From: Jiella pelagia
GTDB lineage: Bacteria; Pseudomonadota; Alphaproteobacteria; Rhizobiales; Rhizobiaceae
Assembly: GCF_026898155.1 (NCBI RefSeq)
Contig: NZ_CP114029.1
Location: 3,514,001-3,578,000, forward strand
Direction of reading: 5' to 3'
Length of the DNA stretch: 64,000 nt
Positions 54,553 through 64,000 of this stretch are shown here, piece by piece. Under the pieces are notes generated by a model. The model saw only the letters and a list, made by a program, of their open reading frames with translations, made no database searches and was not told the origin of the DNA. Position 1 is the first letter of the stretch, and each line of letters opens with the position of its first letter. The translations under genes and the position numbers were made by a program.

Positions 54553-55677
54553 CTAGACCCTGGCAAGCAGGCCTCCCTTGCGGTCCGAAACGACGATTTC
54601 GACCCCGACGCCCGAATCCCCAAGCCGTTCGAGGCCGACCATTTTCGCCCGCCGAGCGATCTCGCCGGCCAGATCGAGCCCGGCGGCGGTGGTCATGTCC
54701 AGCACTTCCTTGGCCGTGTTGGCCGCGAGGATCTGCGGTTCGAGCCGCTCGGCCGCTGCGGGATCGAGTCCGGCGAGGGCCTCCACGAGAAAGGCGAAAT
54801 CCACCTGGCTGCGGCCGGAATGAAGGTCCATCGCCCCTTGCGCGAGCTTGGTCAGCTTGGCGAAGCCGCCCGCAATCGTCAGCTTTTCCACCGGACGGGC
54901 CTTCAGATACTTGATCACGCCGCCGGCAAAGTCGCCCATGTCGAGGAAGGCGATCTCCGGAAGGCCCGGATAGAGCCGCCGGGCGAGGTCTTCGCTGGCC
55001 GAGCCGGTCGAGCCGACGACATGGGCGAGCCCCGCCGCTCGGGCGACGTCGACGCCGCGATGGATGGAGTGGATCCAGGCCGAGCAGGAAAATGGATGGA
55101 CGATGCCGGTGGTGCCGAGGATCGACAGGCCGCCGAGAATGCCGAGCCGCGGGTTCCAGGTCTTGAGCGCCAGCTCTTCGCCGTTCGTGACGGAAATCTC
55201 GACGACGACATCCGCCGGCCGGGCATGCGCTGCGCAGAGTGCTTCGACCACCTCCGTCATCATCTGCCGCGGCACGGGGTTGATCGCCGCCTCGCCGGGC
55301 GCGATCGGCAGGCCGGCCCGCGTCACGGTGCCGACGCCGGGGCCTGCCGCGAAGACGACGCCCGAGCGGGCTTCGCCGAAGCGGACGTTGGCGATGATTT
55401 CGGCGAGGTGAGTGACGTCCGGATCGTCGCCGGCATCCTTGACGATGGCGGCCATCGCGCGGCCGGGGGCAGGGTCGGGCCGGAGTTCCTGCCGGTTCAG
55501 GGTAAAGCTCGGCGTCTCGCCCTTCGGCAGGCGGATTTCCACCGGGTCGGGGAAGTCGCCGGTCAAGAGCGCCGTCAGCGCCGCCCTGGTCGCGGCGGTG
55601 GCGCAGGCGCCGGTCGTCCAGCCGCGGCGCAGCGGCCGGCCCTCCGGCTTGTCGGTGTCATTCGCCGTAAACCCCAT
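54553..55677 (-). CDS. cbiD: Cobalt-precorrin-5B (C1)-methyltransferase CbiD
   Basis: CbiD methylates C-1 of the corrin precursor. The 374-residue protein starts after a short leader with RRGWTTGACATAATRAALTALL and has GPGVGTVTRAGLPIAPGEAAINPVPRQMM and the C-terminal DFAGGVIKYLKARPVEKLTIAGGFAKLTKLA. Its presence with cobM and cobK suggests a mixed gene set. CbiD is typical of the anaerobic route but also occurs in Hyphomicrobiales lacking cobF. Confidence 0.94.
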   Translation of the reverse strand: MGFTANDTDKPEGRPLRRGWTTGACATAATRAALTALLTGDFPDPVEIRLPKGETPSFTLNRQELRPDPAPGRAMAAIVKDAGDDPDVTHLAEIIANVRFGEARSGVVFAAGPGVGTVTRAGLPIAPGEAAINPVPRQMMTEVVEALCAAHARPADVVVEISVTNGEELALKTWNPRLGILGGLSILGTTGIVHPFSCSAWIHSIHRGVDVARAAGLAHVVGSTGSASEDLARRLYPGLPEIAFLDMGDFAGGVIKYLKARPVEKLTIAGGFAKLTKLAQGAMDLHSGRSQVDFAFLVEALAGLDPAAAERLEPQILAANTAKEVLDMTTAAGLDLAGEIARRAKMVGLERLGDSGVGVEIVVSDRKGGLLARV

Positions 55678-55756
55678 TGCGCGCTTATAGCTGAGTTCCC
55701 TAAAGCTGCCACCGGCGCCCGAAGAGCTTCGGCGCGTCGTTCGGAATTGCCCGCCT

Positions 55757-57131
55757 TTGACGGGCCGCTTGACGGAGAAACGCTTGGCCGGGCTGATGAT
55801 CGCCGCGCCGTCCTCCGGGGCCGGCAAGACGACCGTGACGCTGGCGCTGATCGCCGCGCTCAGGGCGGCAGGCCATGAGGTCGCTTCGGCCAAGGCTGGG
55901 CCGGATTATATCGATCCGGCCTTTCACGCGGCGGCGAGCGGGCGCGAATGCGTCAATCTCGACCCCTTCGCCATGCGGCCGGCCTTGATCGGGAAGCTTG
56001 CGGCGGGGCAGCGGAGCGTGGCCGAGCTGTTCGTCACGGAAGCGATGATGGGCCTTTTCGACGGGGCCGCCGATGGCACCGGCTCGGCTGCCGATCTGGC
56101 GACGATGATCGGCGCGGAGATCGTCCTCGTCGTCGATTGCGCCCGCCAGTCCCACTCGGTCGCGGCTCTTGTCTCGGGCTTTCATCACTTTCGCCCCGAC
56201 ATCAGGATTTCCGGCCTCATCCTCAACCGGGTCGGCTCGGACCGCCATCGGGGCATGTTGACCGATGCGCTTCGCCCGCTCGCCATCCCCGTCCTTGCCG
56301 CCCTGCCGCGCCGCGACGACCTGGTGCTTCCCGAGCGCCATCTCGGCCTCGTCCAGGCCGGCGAGCACGGCGAGCCTCGCGGCATTCTTCCAGCGGGCGG
56401 GGGAATGGATCACCGGGAACGCCGATCTCGAAACCTTGGCGATGCTGGCAAAATCGAATTGGGCCAGGATCGGTGGCACGGCCGATGCGGATGTGTCGCG
56501 AGCGGTTCCGGGCGATCCGCTCGGTGCGATACCCCTGCCGCCGCTCGGCCAGAAGATCGCCGTCGCCCGCGACGACGCCTTCGCCTTTGCCTATCCGCAC
56601 ATGCTTTCGGGCTGGCGGGAGGCGGGGGTGGACCTGTCCTTCTTCTCGCCGCTGGCTGATGAGGCGCCGGCGGAGGATTGCGACGCCGTGTTCCTGCCGG
56701 GCGGCTATCCCGAACTCCATGCCGGCCGGCTGGCGGCAGCCGAGCGTTTTCGCGCCGGCATCAAGCGCGCGGCGGGCCGTGGCGCGCTGGTCTATGGCGA
56801 GTGCGGCGGCTACATGGCCCTCGGCGAGGGGCTGGTCGACGCGGAAGGAGCGCGGCACGAAATGCTCGGGCTCCTGCCGCTCGAAACGAGCTTTGCCGAA
56901 AGGCGGCGGCATCTCGGCTATCGCCGCATGACGCCGATCGGGGTATCGCCCTTCGGTGAAGGAGAGCTGATGGGCCACGAATTCCACTATGCGACGACCA
57001 TCTCGGAACGCAGCGACGGCGCCGCGCCGCTCTTTGCCGTCAGCGACGCGGCTGGCGCCGATCTTGGCCGCACGGGGCTCGCCGCCGGTCGCATCATGGG
57101 CTCCTTCTGCCATGTGATCGACCGGCGATGA
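55757..57131 (+). CDS. cobB: Cobyrinate/hydrogenobyrinate a,c-diamide synthase (frame broken at 56372)
   Basis: CobB amidates the a and c side chains using glutamine and ATP. The N-terminal ATP-binding domain ([36 protein letters not shown]) and the C-terminal glutaminase-like domain (FLPGGYPELHAGRLA, YGECGGYMALGEG with the catalytic Cys) lie in two frames. Deleting one base at GAGCCTC joins them as AGEHGELAAFFQRAGEWI, giving 457 residues. The start seems to be TTG 55757. It is divergent from cbiD. Confidence 0.93.
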
Positions 57132-58150
57132 TGAAAGATGGCGCCTATGTCCATGGCGGCGGTCTCGACGCGGCCGTCGCCCGCTTCGGCGGCAGCCGGG
57201 CCGACTGGCTGGACCTGTCGACCGGCATCAATCCGACGCCGGCGGGGCTTCCCGCGCTGGGTCCTGAAGTCTGGACTTGCCTTCCCGATGCCGGGCTTCA
57301 GACAAAATGCATCGAAGCGGCGCGACGAGCTTATGGCGCGCCGGAAACCGCCGGCATCGTCGCCGCGCCGGGCAGCCAGGCGCTGATCTCGCTGCTGCCA
57401 TTCCTGCTGCCGCAAGGCGAGGTCGCGATCCTCGAGCCGACCTATGGCGAGCATCGCGCGGGTTTCGAGGCGGCGGGCCATCGCGTCACCGGCATCGAGA
57501 CGATCGAGGGCCTGCCGGACGGCGCGCAAATCACCGTCGTCGTCAATCCGAACAATCCCGACGGGCGTCGGACGGGGCGCGAGGCGCTCGTCGCGCTTCT
57601 CGGCGAAATGCAGCGGCGCGGTGGGCTGCTGGTGGTCGACGAGGCCTTCGCCGACGCGATGCCCGGACTTTCGATCGCCGACATGGCCGGAGAGCCCGGG
57701 CTTCTCGTCCATCGCTCTCTCGGCAAGTTCTACGGCCTTGCCGGCGTCCGGCTCGGCTTTGCGCTGACGACGCCGGGCCTTGCAGAAACGTTGAGACGGC
57801 GGCTCGGCCCGTGGGCGGTCAGCGGCCCGGCGCTCGCCATCGGCACGGCTGTGCTGTCGAGCGCGGGGACGCGCGAAGCAGTCGCGCGCGACCTTGAAAA
57901 GCAGGCGCAGCGTCGGGACCAGGTGCTGGCCAAGGCGGGCTTACGGCTCCTCGGTGAAACGCCACTGTTTGCGACGGTCGAGACGCAGAAAGCCGGCGAT
58001 CTGTTCGGAGCGCTCTGCCGGCGGCACATCCTCACCCGGCCGTTCTCTTACCGGCTGGACTGGCTGCGCTTCGGCAACCCGAGGGACGAGGCTGAGGCCG
58101 CAAGGCTTGCGGGCGCGCTCGGCGATGTCGCCCGAGAGGATTGCCCGTGA
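57128..58150 (+). CDS. cobC: Threonine-phosphate decarboxylase (CobC/CobD-type, PLP-dependent)
   Basis: The enzyme makes (R)-1-amino-2-propanol phosphate for the nucleotide loop. The 340-residue aminotransferase-fold protein has WLDLSTGINPTP, the PLP-binding region SLGKFYGLAGVRLGF (Schiff-base Lys) and VVDEAFADAMP. It overlaps the cobB stop and the cobD start. Confidence 0.93.
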   Translation: MMKDGAYVHGGGLDAAVARFGGSRADWLDLSTGINPTPAGLPALGPEVWTCLPDAGLQTKCIEAARRAYGAPETAGIVAAPGSQALISLLPFLLPQGEVAILEPTYGEHRAGFEAAGHRVTGIETIEGLPDGAQITVVVNPNNPDGRRTGREALVALLGEMQRRGGLLVVDEAFADAMPGLSIADMAGEPGLLVHRSLGKFYGLAGVRLGFALTTPGLAETLRRRLGPWAVSGPALAIGTAVLSSAGTREAVARDLEKQAQRRDQVLAKAGLRLLGETPLFATVETQKAGDLFGALCRRHILTRPFSYRLDWLRFGNPRDEAEAARLAGALGDVAREDCP

Positions 58151-59154
58151 TCGCCCGCCTCGCCATTCTCCTTGCCGCCCTGGTGCTCGACCGGTTGATC
58201 GGCGACCCGCCCTGGCTGTGGCGAACCGTCAAGCACCCCGTCGCGGTGATCGGCGAGGCGATCGACGTGCTCGAACAGCGCCTCAACCGGCCTGACTTCA
58301 CCGGCGAGACCCGCCGGCGCGCCGGCTTCTTTGCTCTCGGTCTGTTGCTTTTGGGAGCGCTGATCCTCGGCGGCTTCGTCTCGGCGCTGTGCGACGCCTT
58401 CGGCTTTCTCGGCATGCTCGTCGAAGCGGCGATCGTCGCGATCTTCCTTGCACACAAGAGCCTCGTCGATCACGTCCGTGCCGTCGGGACGGCGCTTCGG
58501 CAGGGCGGGCTGGTGGAGGGGCGGCGGGCCGTGGCGATGATCGTCGGGCGCGACCCATCCCAGCTCGATCAGCCGGGCATCTTGCGCGCGGCGATCGAGA
58601 GCCTCGCCGAAAACGCGTCGGACGGCGTCGTCGCGCCGGTCTTCTGGTACCTCCTCCTCGGCCTGCCAGGGCTTCTCGCCTACAAGGTCGTCAACACCGC
58701 CGATTCGATGATCGGCCACATGGACGAGCGTTATCGCGACTTCGGCTTTGCCTCGGCCAAGCTCGACGACTGGATGAATTTTTTGCCCGCGCGACTGACG
58801 GCGGTGCTGTTTGCCACGGCGGCAAAGATCAGTGGATGGCTGCCCGGTGGCAGGAGCGGCGCCGGCGCGCCGTCCTTCCTCGCCATCCTGATGACGACCC
58901 GGCGCGACGCAAAGCTGCACCGCTCGCCCAATGCCGGCTGGCCGGAAACGGCCATGGCTGCCGCTCTCGGCCTCTCCCTCGGTGGTCCGCGCCGCTACCG
59001 TGACCTCATCATCGACGCACCGCAACTGAACCCTTCAGGCCGTCGCGTCGCAAATCTCGGTGATCTCGCCCGCGCGATCACGCTGTTCGAGCGGGCGATG
59101 GGGATCATGCTTGCGGTGATCGTCGTGGCGCTCATGGCCGGCCTACCGGCATGA
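58147..59154 (+). CDS. cobD: Adenosylcobinamide-phosphate synthase (CobD/CbiB), membrane protein
   Basis: It attaches aminopropanol (phosphate) to cobyric acid. The 335-residue protein has several membrane helices, with ALVLDRLIGDPPWLWRTVKHPVAVIG and ESLAENASDGVVAPVFWYLLLGLPGLLAYKVVNTADSMIGH as family hallmarks. GTG 58147 overlaps the cobC stop codon. Note that the name cobD is used here in the aerobic-pathway sense (CbiB). Confidence 0.94.
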   Translation: MIARLAILLAALVLDRLIGDPPWLWRTVKHPVAVIGEAIDVLEQRLNRPDFTGETRRRAGFFALGLLLLGALILGGFVSALCDAFGFLGMLVEAAIVAIFLAHKSLVDHVRAVGTALRQGGLVEGRRAVAMIVGRDPSQLDQPGILRAAIESLAENASDGVVAPVFWYLLLGLPGLLAYKVVNTADSMIGHMDERYRDFGFASAKLDDWMNFLPARLTAVLFATAAKISGWLPGGRSGAGAPSFLAILMTTRRDAKLHRSPNAGWPETAMAAALGLSLGGPRRYRDLIIDAPQLNPSGRRVANLGDLARAITLFERAMGIMLAVIVVALMAGLPA

Positions 59155-59188
59155 CGTGAGGATTTGCGGGCAAGCGGCGACTTTCATT

Positions 59189-59512
59189 TCAGCTTGTCCG
59201 CGGTCCCCACAGGATGACCGCGGCGCCGACAAGGCAGATTGCACCCCCTGCGACGTCCCATCGGTCGGGACGTGCTCCTTCGACGAGCCACAGCCAGGCG
59301 AGCGAGGCGACGATGTAGACCCCGCCATAGGCGGCGAAGGCGCGGCCGGCCTGTTCACTTTCGACGAGCGTCAACAGATAGGCGAAGAGGCAGAGCGAGG
59401 CGATGGCCGGCGCTAGCCAGAAGACCGACCTGCCGAGGCGCAACCAGGCCCAGAAGCCGAAACATCCGGCGATCTCGGCGAGCGCGGCTCCGATATAGGC
59501 GAAAGCGGTCAT
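59189..59512 (-). CDS. YnfA/UPF0060 family small membrane protein
   Basis: The 107-residue protein has four membrane helices and the UPF0060 pattern ([51 protein letters not shown]). Members resemble small multidrug-resistance pumps, but the function is not established. It interrupts the cobalamin cluster and points the opposite way. Confidence 0.92.
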   Translation of the reverse strand: MTAFAYIGAALAEIAGCFGFWAWLRLGRSVFWLAPAIASLCLFAYLLTLVESEQAGRAFAAYGGVYIVASLAWLWLVEGARPDRWDVAGGAICLVGAAVILWGPRTS

Positions 59513-59667
59513 TCCGCTCGTTTGGCACTCGGCAGGGCCGGGCGCAATGGCACGGGCCGTGGTCCAGTGGGCGGTCCCTGCCGCCTGCAATCCCATCGTC
59601 GGCTGCCGCGGCTCATTCCGGAAGGGGCGGGACGTCCCAAAGGATGACCCGCAACGTCCGCAGGGCC

Positions 59668-60561
59668 TCAGCGTGGCAGCGAATCGACGATCGCCTTGCC
59701 GATGTCGGCGATCGCGGCGCTGCGCGCCTCCATCGATGCCTCCGTCCCGGTCAGGTAGATCGCGGCGACGATCGGCTGGCGCTCGGGCGGCCAGGCGACG
59801 GCGACGATGGAGCGCGAGCCGTGCCCGCCCGCCCCGGTCCTGTCGGCGATCTTCCAGTCCTTCGGGAACCCGGCCCGCAGCAGCGGACCGCCGACCGCGT
59901 TGCCGACGAGCCAGTTCTCCAGCTGCCCTCGCGACTGCGGCGAGAGGGCGTCGCCGAGAACCAGTTCCCGCAGGCTCGAAGCGGCCGCTCCCGGGGTCGT
60001 CGTGTCGCGGGGGTCGCCGGGCGTCGCCTCGTTCAGCGTCGGCTCGGTCCGGTCGAGGCGGGTCTCCTCGTCGCCGATCCCGCGCATGAAGCTGGTCACG
60101 CCGTCCGGCCCGCCGAGACTTTCGATCACCAGATTGCCGGCGGTGTTGTCGCTCATCGTCATGGCCGCGTCGCAGGCCTCGCCGAGCGTCATGCCGGTCT
60201 CGACGCGGGTCCCGGTGACGGGCGAATAGGTAACGAGATCGTCGGCGGTGAAGGTCATCTGCTGGTCGAGCGAAGCCTCGCCCGCATCGACGCGGCCGAG
60301 GACGGCGGCACAGGCGAAGGCCTTGAACGTGCTGTTGAGCGGAAACCGCTCCTGCCCCCGGACCGACCATGTCTTGCCGGACTGGGTGTCGACGATCACT
60401 GCGCCGACACGGGCGCCGAGATCGCTTTCGGCTTTTGCGATCGCGGCGGAAACGAGGTCGTTCTCCTGGCCCGACTGGGCATGGGCGAGAGGGGTGGCGA
60501 TCAGTGCAAGGAGAGCGCAGAAGGCCGACAGGAGCCTTGGGCGCAGGATGGACGCATACAT
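59668..60561 (-). CDS. Class A beta-lactamase (RTG-type, CARB-like)
   Basis: The 297-residue protein has a signal peptide (residues 1-29, AHAQ) and all class A motifs: STFK with nucleophile Ser, SDN, EPTLNEA with the general-base Glu, and RTG in place of the more common KTG. The Arg variant is typical of the carbenicillin-hydrolysing group. It resembles intrinsic chromosomal enzymes of Alphaproteobacteria, with no mobile element nearby. No ampR-like regulator is next to it. Confidence 0.92.
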   Translation of the reverse strand: MYASILRPRLLSAFCALLALIATPLAHAQSGQENDLVSAAIAKAESDLGARVGAVIVDTQSGKTWSVRGQERFPLNSTFKAFACAAVLGRVDAGEASLDQQMTFTADDLVTYSPVTGTRVETGMTLGEACDAAMTMSDNTAGNLVIESLGGPDGVTSFMRGIGDEETRLDRTEPTLNEATPGDPRDTTTPGAAASSLRELVLGDALSPQSRGQLENWLVGNAVGGPLLRAGFPKDWKIADRTGAGGHGSRSIVAVAWPPERQPIVAAIYLTGTEASMEARSAAIADIGKAIVDSLPR

Positions 60562-60806
60562 GGATGTCACTCTGATGATGATCGGAAGGAAATGCCCGGC
60601 GTCCATGGCAGCGGGATGGTTCGCAGGCAATGGGATATCTCTCACGTGGAAATGGCTCGCATCAGAAGCAAAATATTAAGGAATCGTTGGGGAGCTTGCC
60701 GCTGCGAGTGGCTGGCAATCCTGTAGGCAAAGCTCCGGCGGCGTCCGGCTTTCCTCTGTCCGTCGCCGAGAACTCACAATGTCTGAGTCGAAGCGCGCGT
60801 CGTTGC

Positions 60807-62106
60807 TCAGGCGGCCACGGAAAGGAAGAAGCGCAGCATTTCGCGGCTGGCGTCGGGCCCGGCAGGCAGGGTGTAGGTCCCCTTGGCGCTGCCGCCCGAC
60901 CAGGCATGGCCGGCGCCGTGGACGCGCCAGCTTTCCAGCCGCTCGCGGCCGTCCGCCTCGCGGTGGACCGTTCGGGTATAGGCGATGCCGCCGGGCGAGA
61001 CGCCCTCGCTCGTCATCGCCGTCGAGCGAGTGCCCGCCCGTGCCTGCTCGATCACGCTCTCGCCATTGACCGGCGCGACGGTGGTGTCGCGGTCGCCGTG
61101 GAAGACGATGGTCGGGACCACCTTCTCGCCGGCTTCGACCGGGCCGCCGCCGCGCATGGCGGAAAAGGCCGAGCCCATGTCTCGCGCGGCACCGCAGGCA
61201 AGGCCGGAATGGACGCCGACGGCGGCGAAGAGTTCGGGATAGCGCTGGCCCATGATCGCCGCCGCGGCGCCGCCGGCCGACAGGCCTGCGACGAAGACAC
61301 GTTCCGGATCGACGCCATGTTCGGTGGCAATCTCACGGGTGATCCCGGCGATCAGCGCCGGCTCGCCGGTGTCGCGGCGCTGGTCGCGCGGCTCGAACCA
61401 GTTCCAGCATTTTTGCGCATTGGCGCGGTGGCTCTGCTCGGGATAGGCGACGAGGAAGCCGAATTCCTCGGCGAGCCTCGTTCATCCGCGTGCCGGCCGC
61501 GAAATCGTCCGGCGACTGGGTGCAGCCGTGCAGCATCACGACGAGCGGCGCGGGCGAACCATCGTGGCGCGCCGGAATGTATAGCTTGTAGTCGCGGCTG
61601 CCGGCCGACCCTTGGTGGGCGCGCGTCTCGAAGCGCGCGCCATCGGGCGCTTCTGTGGAACGCGCGACGGTAGCGCTTGCGCCAAGGCCACTGAAATCGG
61701 GCATGAAGCTGCGGCCGAAGTCGGCGAAGGGATTCGTCGGCAGGGGAGAGCCGGAGAATCCCGCCGTCGGATCGGCTCGCAGCGGCTCGGCCGCGGGTGC
61801 GCGGGGCCGCGACGGCTTCGGCTTCGCAGGCGCGGCGCTGCCCGTGGCCGATGCCGCGGGATCGCCTGACACGCTCCACGTCGCTCCGCCACCGATCGGC
61901 CGCTTGAGGTCGAGGGTCGCTGCGCCATCGCGGGAAGGGCTCGCGGGGTTGGGTTTGCCGCCCCCCGCTGCCTCGTCCGTCGAGGAGGCGGCCGTCTGGC
62001 CCGTCAACCCGCCACGGATGAGCCGCATCGCCTCCTCGAGCCTGCCTTCGCGGGTCAGGCGGGTGACTTCCTGCATGTCGACGTTCGAGAAGGCGTTCAT
62101 GATCAT
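60807..62106 (-). CDS. PHB depolymerase-family esterase (frame broken at 61473)
   Basis: The alpha/beta-hydrolase domain has APLVVMLHGCTQSPDDFAAGTRMNE, PERVFVAGLSAGGAAAAIMGQ (nucleophile Ser) and HGAGHAWSGG (catalytic His). The N-terminal 150 residues are low-complexity, with no signal peptide, which is typical of the cytoplasmic or secreted short-chain esterases annotated as PHB depolymerases. Deleting one base at the coding-strand GAGGCTC gives RMNELAEEFGFLVAYPEQSH and a 432-residue protein. An RHH regulator lies just upstream on the same strand. Confidence 0.88.
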
Positions 62107-62171
62107 TGTCCGATTTTGTACGTGAAACTGTATCTCAGAAATGGCGACCGGCGAATTGCCAACGGCCAGTG

Positions 62172-62583
62172 TCAGCGAATGCGATCCTTCAGCGCCGCCT
62201 TCACGGCCGCCGGGGCCTGGAGCGCACCCAGGACTTCGAGCGAGGCGATCGTCTCGGCGGCAAGTTCCGGCGAAACGTCGTCGGCGATCACGGCGAGGCC
62301 GAGGACCTGGATGACGAGGCGTGTCCCCGCTGCCCGGGCGGTTTCGAGGTCGGCGCGGGTGTAGTGGCGGACGCCGAGCCTCGATGTCGCGGCGCTCGAC
62401 GGTCTTGCGCATTGCATCCTCGTGCCGCGACAACTGATTGCGGATGGCGGTGCGAATGAAATCGGTGCGATTGGCGTAGAAGCGCTCCTGAACGAGAAGA
62501 TCGACCTGGCCGAGATCGACATGCCCGAGATTGATGGTGATCTTCTCGCTTTCGGCGATCCTGTGCCTTGGTTCTGTTGCCAT
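62172..62583 (-). CDS. CopG/RHH family protein (frame broken at 62376)
   Basis: A ribbon-helix-helix N-terminus (KITINLGHVDLGQVDLLVQERFYANRTDFIRTAIRNQLSRHE) is followed by a second domain in another frame (GVRHYTRADLETARAAGTRLVIQVLGL). Removing one base at the coding-strand GAGGCTC gives RRDIELGVRHYTRADLE and a 136-residue protein. It precedes the esterase gene by 65 nt and probably regulates it. The start is ATG 62583 or 62589. Confidence 0.82.
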
Positions 62584-62688
62584 GTCCATCTCCTCACCAT
62601 CCGAGTGGATGGTATATGGATGGCTATGGTGCGCTGCACAAGAGGACCTATCGCATAAGACGATCCGGCATCGTTTGGTTGCCTTTCT

Positions 62689-63549
62689 TTAGCTGCCTAT
62701 CGAGAGGCCGAGCAGGATGGCGATTTCGCAAAGTTGCTGCGCGGTACCAAGGCAGTCGCCGGTCTGGCCACCGATGCGGCGGACGACAATGCGGCGAAGG
62801 AGAATGACAGCGAGAGCGGCAAGGGCAGTGGCCGCGAGCATCGACAGGATGCCAGCGAGCGGCGCGGCGAAGAGGAGGCCGATGGCAGCGCCGATGACGA
62901 GCGACAGCCGGCCCCTGTCGCGGGTTGGCTGCCCGGCGCGGGCGGCGAGGCCCGTATCGAGCGCCGACGGCGTCAGCGCCCAGAAGGCCGCCATCGCCCC
63001 GCGGCTCGCAGCTGCGGCGGCGAAAACGGCAGCCGCGGCGAGCAGCGGGCGGGTGGCGGCGAGTTCGGCGAGCAGCGCTGCGCGCAGGCCCAGCGACAGA
63101 ACCAGCGCGATCGCCCCATAGCTGCCGACGCGGCTGTCATGCATGATCTCCAGCGCGCGCTCTTTCGGCTGGTGGCCGAACAGCCCGTCTGCGACATCGG
63201 CAAGCCCGTCCTCGTGCAGAGCGCCGGTCATCGCGACGAGACTTGCGACAGCGACGATCGCCGAGACCAAGGGCGACAGGCCGAGGGCGGGAAGGGCGAT
63301 CATCAGGACCGCCGCGGGCGCCGCAGCGATCAGGCCGACCAGCGGGAAAGCATCGGCATCGTCGCCGAGCCGGTAGGCCGCGCCCCTCTGTGTAGCCGTT
63401 CCCTCGGAGGCGTCGGAGGCGGAACTTTCGGGGGATAGGCCAGGCGTCCTCGACGGGAGACGCTCGAAGAACCGGCCGGAAATGCTAAGCCGCGTGAGGA
63501 AGGCGGCCGCCCGCATGGTCGCCGCAAAGAGTGCCGTCAGCCGCTGCAA
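62689..63549 (-). CDS. cobS: Adenosylcobinamide-GDP ribazoletransferase
   Basis: CobS joins adenosylcobinamide-GDP and alpha-ribazole to give adenosylcobalamin. The 286-residue membrane protein has [58 protein letters not shown] (the metal-binding Asp-rich signature) and [20 protein letters not shown] 63549 has a GGGGGA site upstream. ATG 63516 lacks one. It is divergent from cobT. Confidence 0.94.
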   Translation of the reverse strand: MQRLTALFAATMRAAAFLTRLSISGRFFERLPSRTPGLSPESSASDASEGTATQRGAAYRLGDDADAFPLVGLIAAAPAAVLMIALPALGLSPLVSAIVAVASLVAMTGALHEDGLADVADGLFGHQPKERALEIMHDSRVGSYGAIALVLSLGLRAALLAELAATRPLLAAAAVFAAAAASRGAMAAFWALTPSALDTGLAARAGQPTRDRGRLSLVIGAAIGLLFAAPLAGILSMLAATALAALAVILLRRIVVRRIGGQTGDCLGTAQQLCEIAILLGLSIGS

Positions 63550-63657
63550 GGGCGTCCCCCGTTTCCGCGTTGCTCTCCGGGCCGTGCTTTCCCGGGCCGG
63601 CGATCGGCGATATGGACGGCCGTCCGCCGGCCCCGGCTGAACACCAAGGAGCATGCG

Positions 63658-64000
63658 ATGTCCACCACCGGTCTTCCTTTCGACGACATCCGCGATCTCG
63701 TCAGAACCATGCCGGGACCGAACGGTGCGGCTGTCCATGCGGCGCGCCACCGGGAGGAGGACCTGACCAAGCCGGCCGGCTCGCTCGGGCGGCTCGAGGA
63801 ACTGACCCAGTGGCTCGCCGCTTGGCAGGGCGGGGCGCCCCATGTCGACCGGCCGCTGGTGGCAGTCTTTGCCGGCAATCACGGGGTCACCAGAAAGGGC
63901 GTCTCGGCCTTTCCGCCCGAGGTGACGGCGCAGATGGTGGCGAATTTCGCGGCCGGGGGCGCGGCGATCAACCAGATCTGCGCGGCCTATGATCTGTCCC
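63658..64000 (+). CDS. cobT: Nicotinate-nucleotide-dimethylbenzimidazole phosphoribosyltransferase, N-terminal part
   Basis: CobT makes alpha-ribazole phosphate from dimethylbenzimidazole. The first 114 residues show [24 protein letters not shown] and [46 protein letters not shown] lies 7 nt before ATG 63658. The gene runs off the right edge of the window. Confidence 0.95.
   Translation, partial: MSTTGLPFDDIRDLVRTMPGPNGAAVHAARHREEDLTKPAGSLGRLEELTQWLAAWQGGAPHVDRPLVAVFAGNHGVTRKGVSAFPPEVTAQMVANFAAGGAAINQICAAYDLS

Noticed and set aside
10100..62382. Real pseudogenisation or programmed +1 frameshifting at the GAGSCTC sites
   Set aside because: The same motif breaks unrelated genes in both orientations, the inserted base follows the assembly strand rather than the coding strand, and essential genes such as thyA carry two breaks. 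A sequencing artefact at a modified site explains all of this more simply.

Overview
The window comes from a GC-rich alphaproteobacterium, most likely a marine or halotolerant member of the Hyphomicrobiales (Rhizobiales). It makes bacteriochlorophyll a, spheroidene/spirilloxanthin-type carotenoids, a type-II reaction centre and an LH1 antenna. The lineage call rests on the rhizobial-type che operon tail (cheB-cheY-cheD-cheT), the rpsF-rpsR-DUF2232-rplI order, a two-piece permuted tmRNA with an ANDNYAEARLAA tag, the sspB-DUF4169-RHH neighbourhood and the puf/bch/crt gene order.

Layout. 1-1671: end of a chemotaxis operon. 1767-5936: cyclopropane-fatty-acid synthase and a ribosomal protein operon. 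6338-14029: a mixed region with DUF6152/DUF6644 proteins, a tandem pair of small exported paralogues, a BCCT osmolyte transporter, a YdcH protein, an OxyR-like LysR regulator and a BaiN-type flavoprotein. 14030-16200: a two-gene, three-domain methyltransferase module. 16731-23415: leuB, an M23 peptidase, an MscS-type channel, a MarR regulator with its target gene, a thioesterase and an FAD-linked oxidase. 23723-35278: an AsmA-like protein, a small regulatory/proteolysis block (RHH, DUF4169, sspB, ssrA), thyA-folA, and the membrane protease/quality-control set hflK-hflC-DUF2065-degP.

35415-52455 is the photosynthesis gene cluster. On the minus strand lies crtF-bchC-bchX-bchY-bchZ-pufQ-pufB-pufA-pufL-pufM-pufC, a classical superoperon. 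Divergent from it is crtD-crtC, and then comes bchI-bchD-bchO. Four TGT-N12-ACA sites (PpsR/CrtJ type) lie before bchC (two), between crtF and crtD, and between bchI and cobM. 52631-64000 is a cobalamin cluster: cobM, cobK, cbiD, cobB, cobC, cobD/cbiB, cobS and cobT. A YnfA protein, a class A beta-lactamase and a PHB-depolymerase/RHH pair interrupt it. Cobalamin supply and bacteriochlorophyll synthesis are physically joined here.

The most striking signal is not a gene. Thirteen single-base frameshifts, which break eleven otherwise intact and often essential genes, all fall at GAGCCTC or GAGGCTC. Deleting one base in each restores GAGCTC and a full-length conserved protein. Only two uninterrupted GAGCTC sites remain in 64 kb. 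I read this as the footprint of a modified base at GAGCTC (a SacI-specificity methyltransferase) misread during sequencing, so these genes are probably intact in the cell. Two further frameshifts, at G runs in bchD and in the MarR-linked gene, look like ordinary homopolymer undercalls. The affected genes are annotated below as single CDSs with the break noted.
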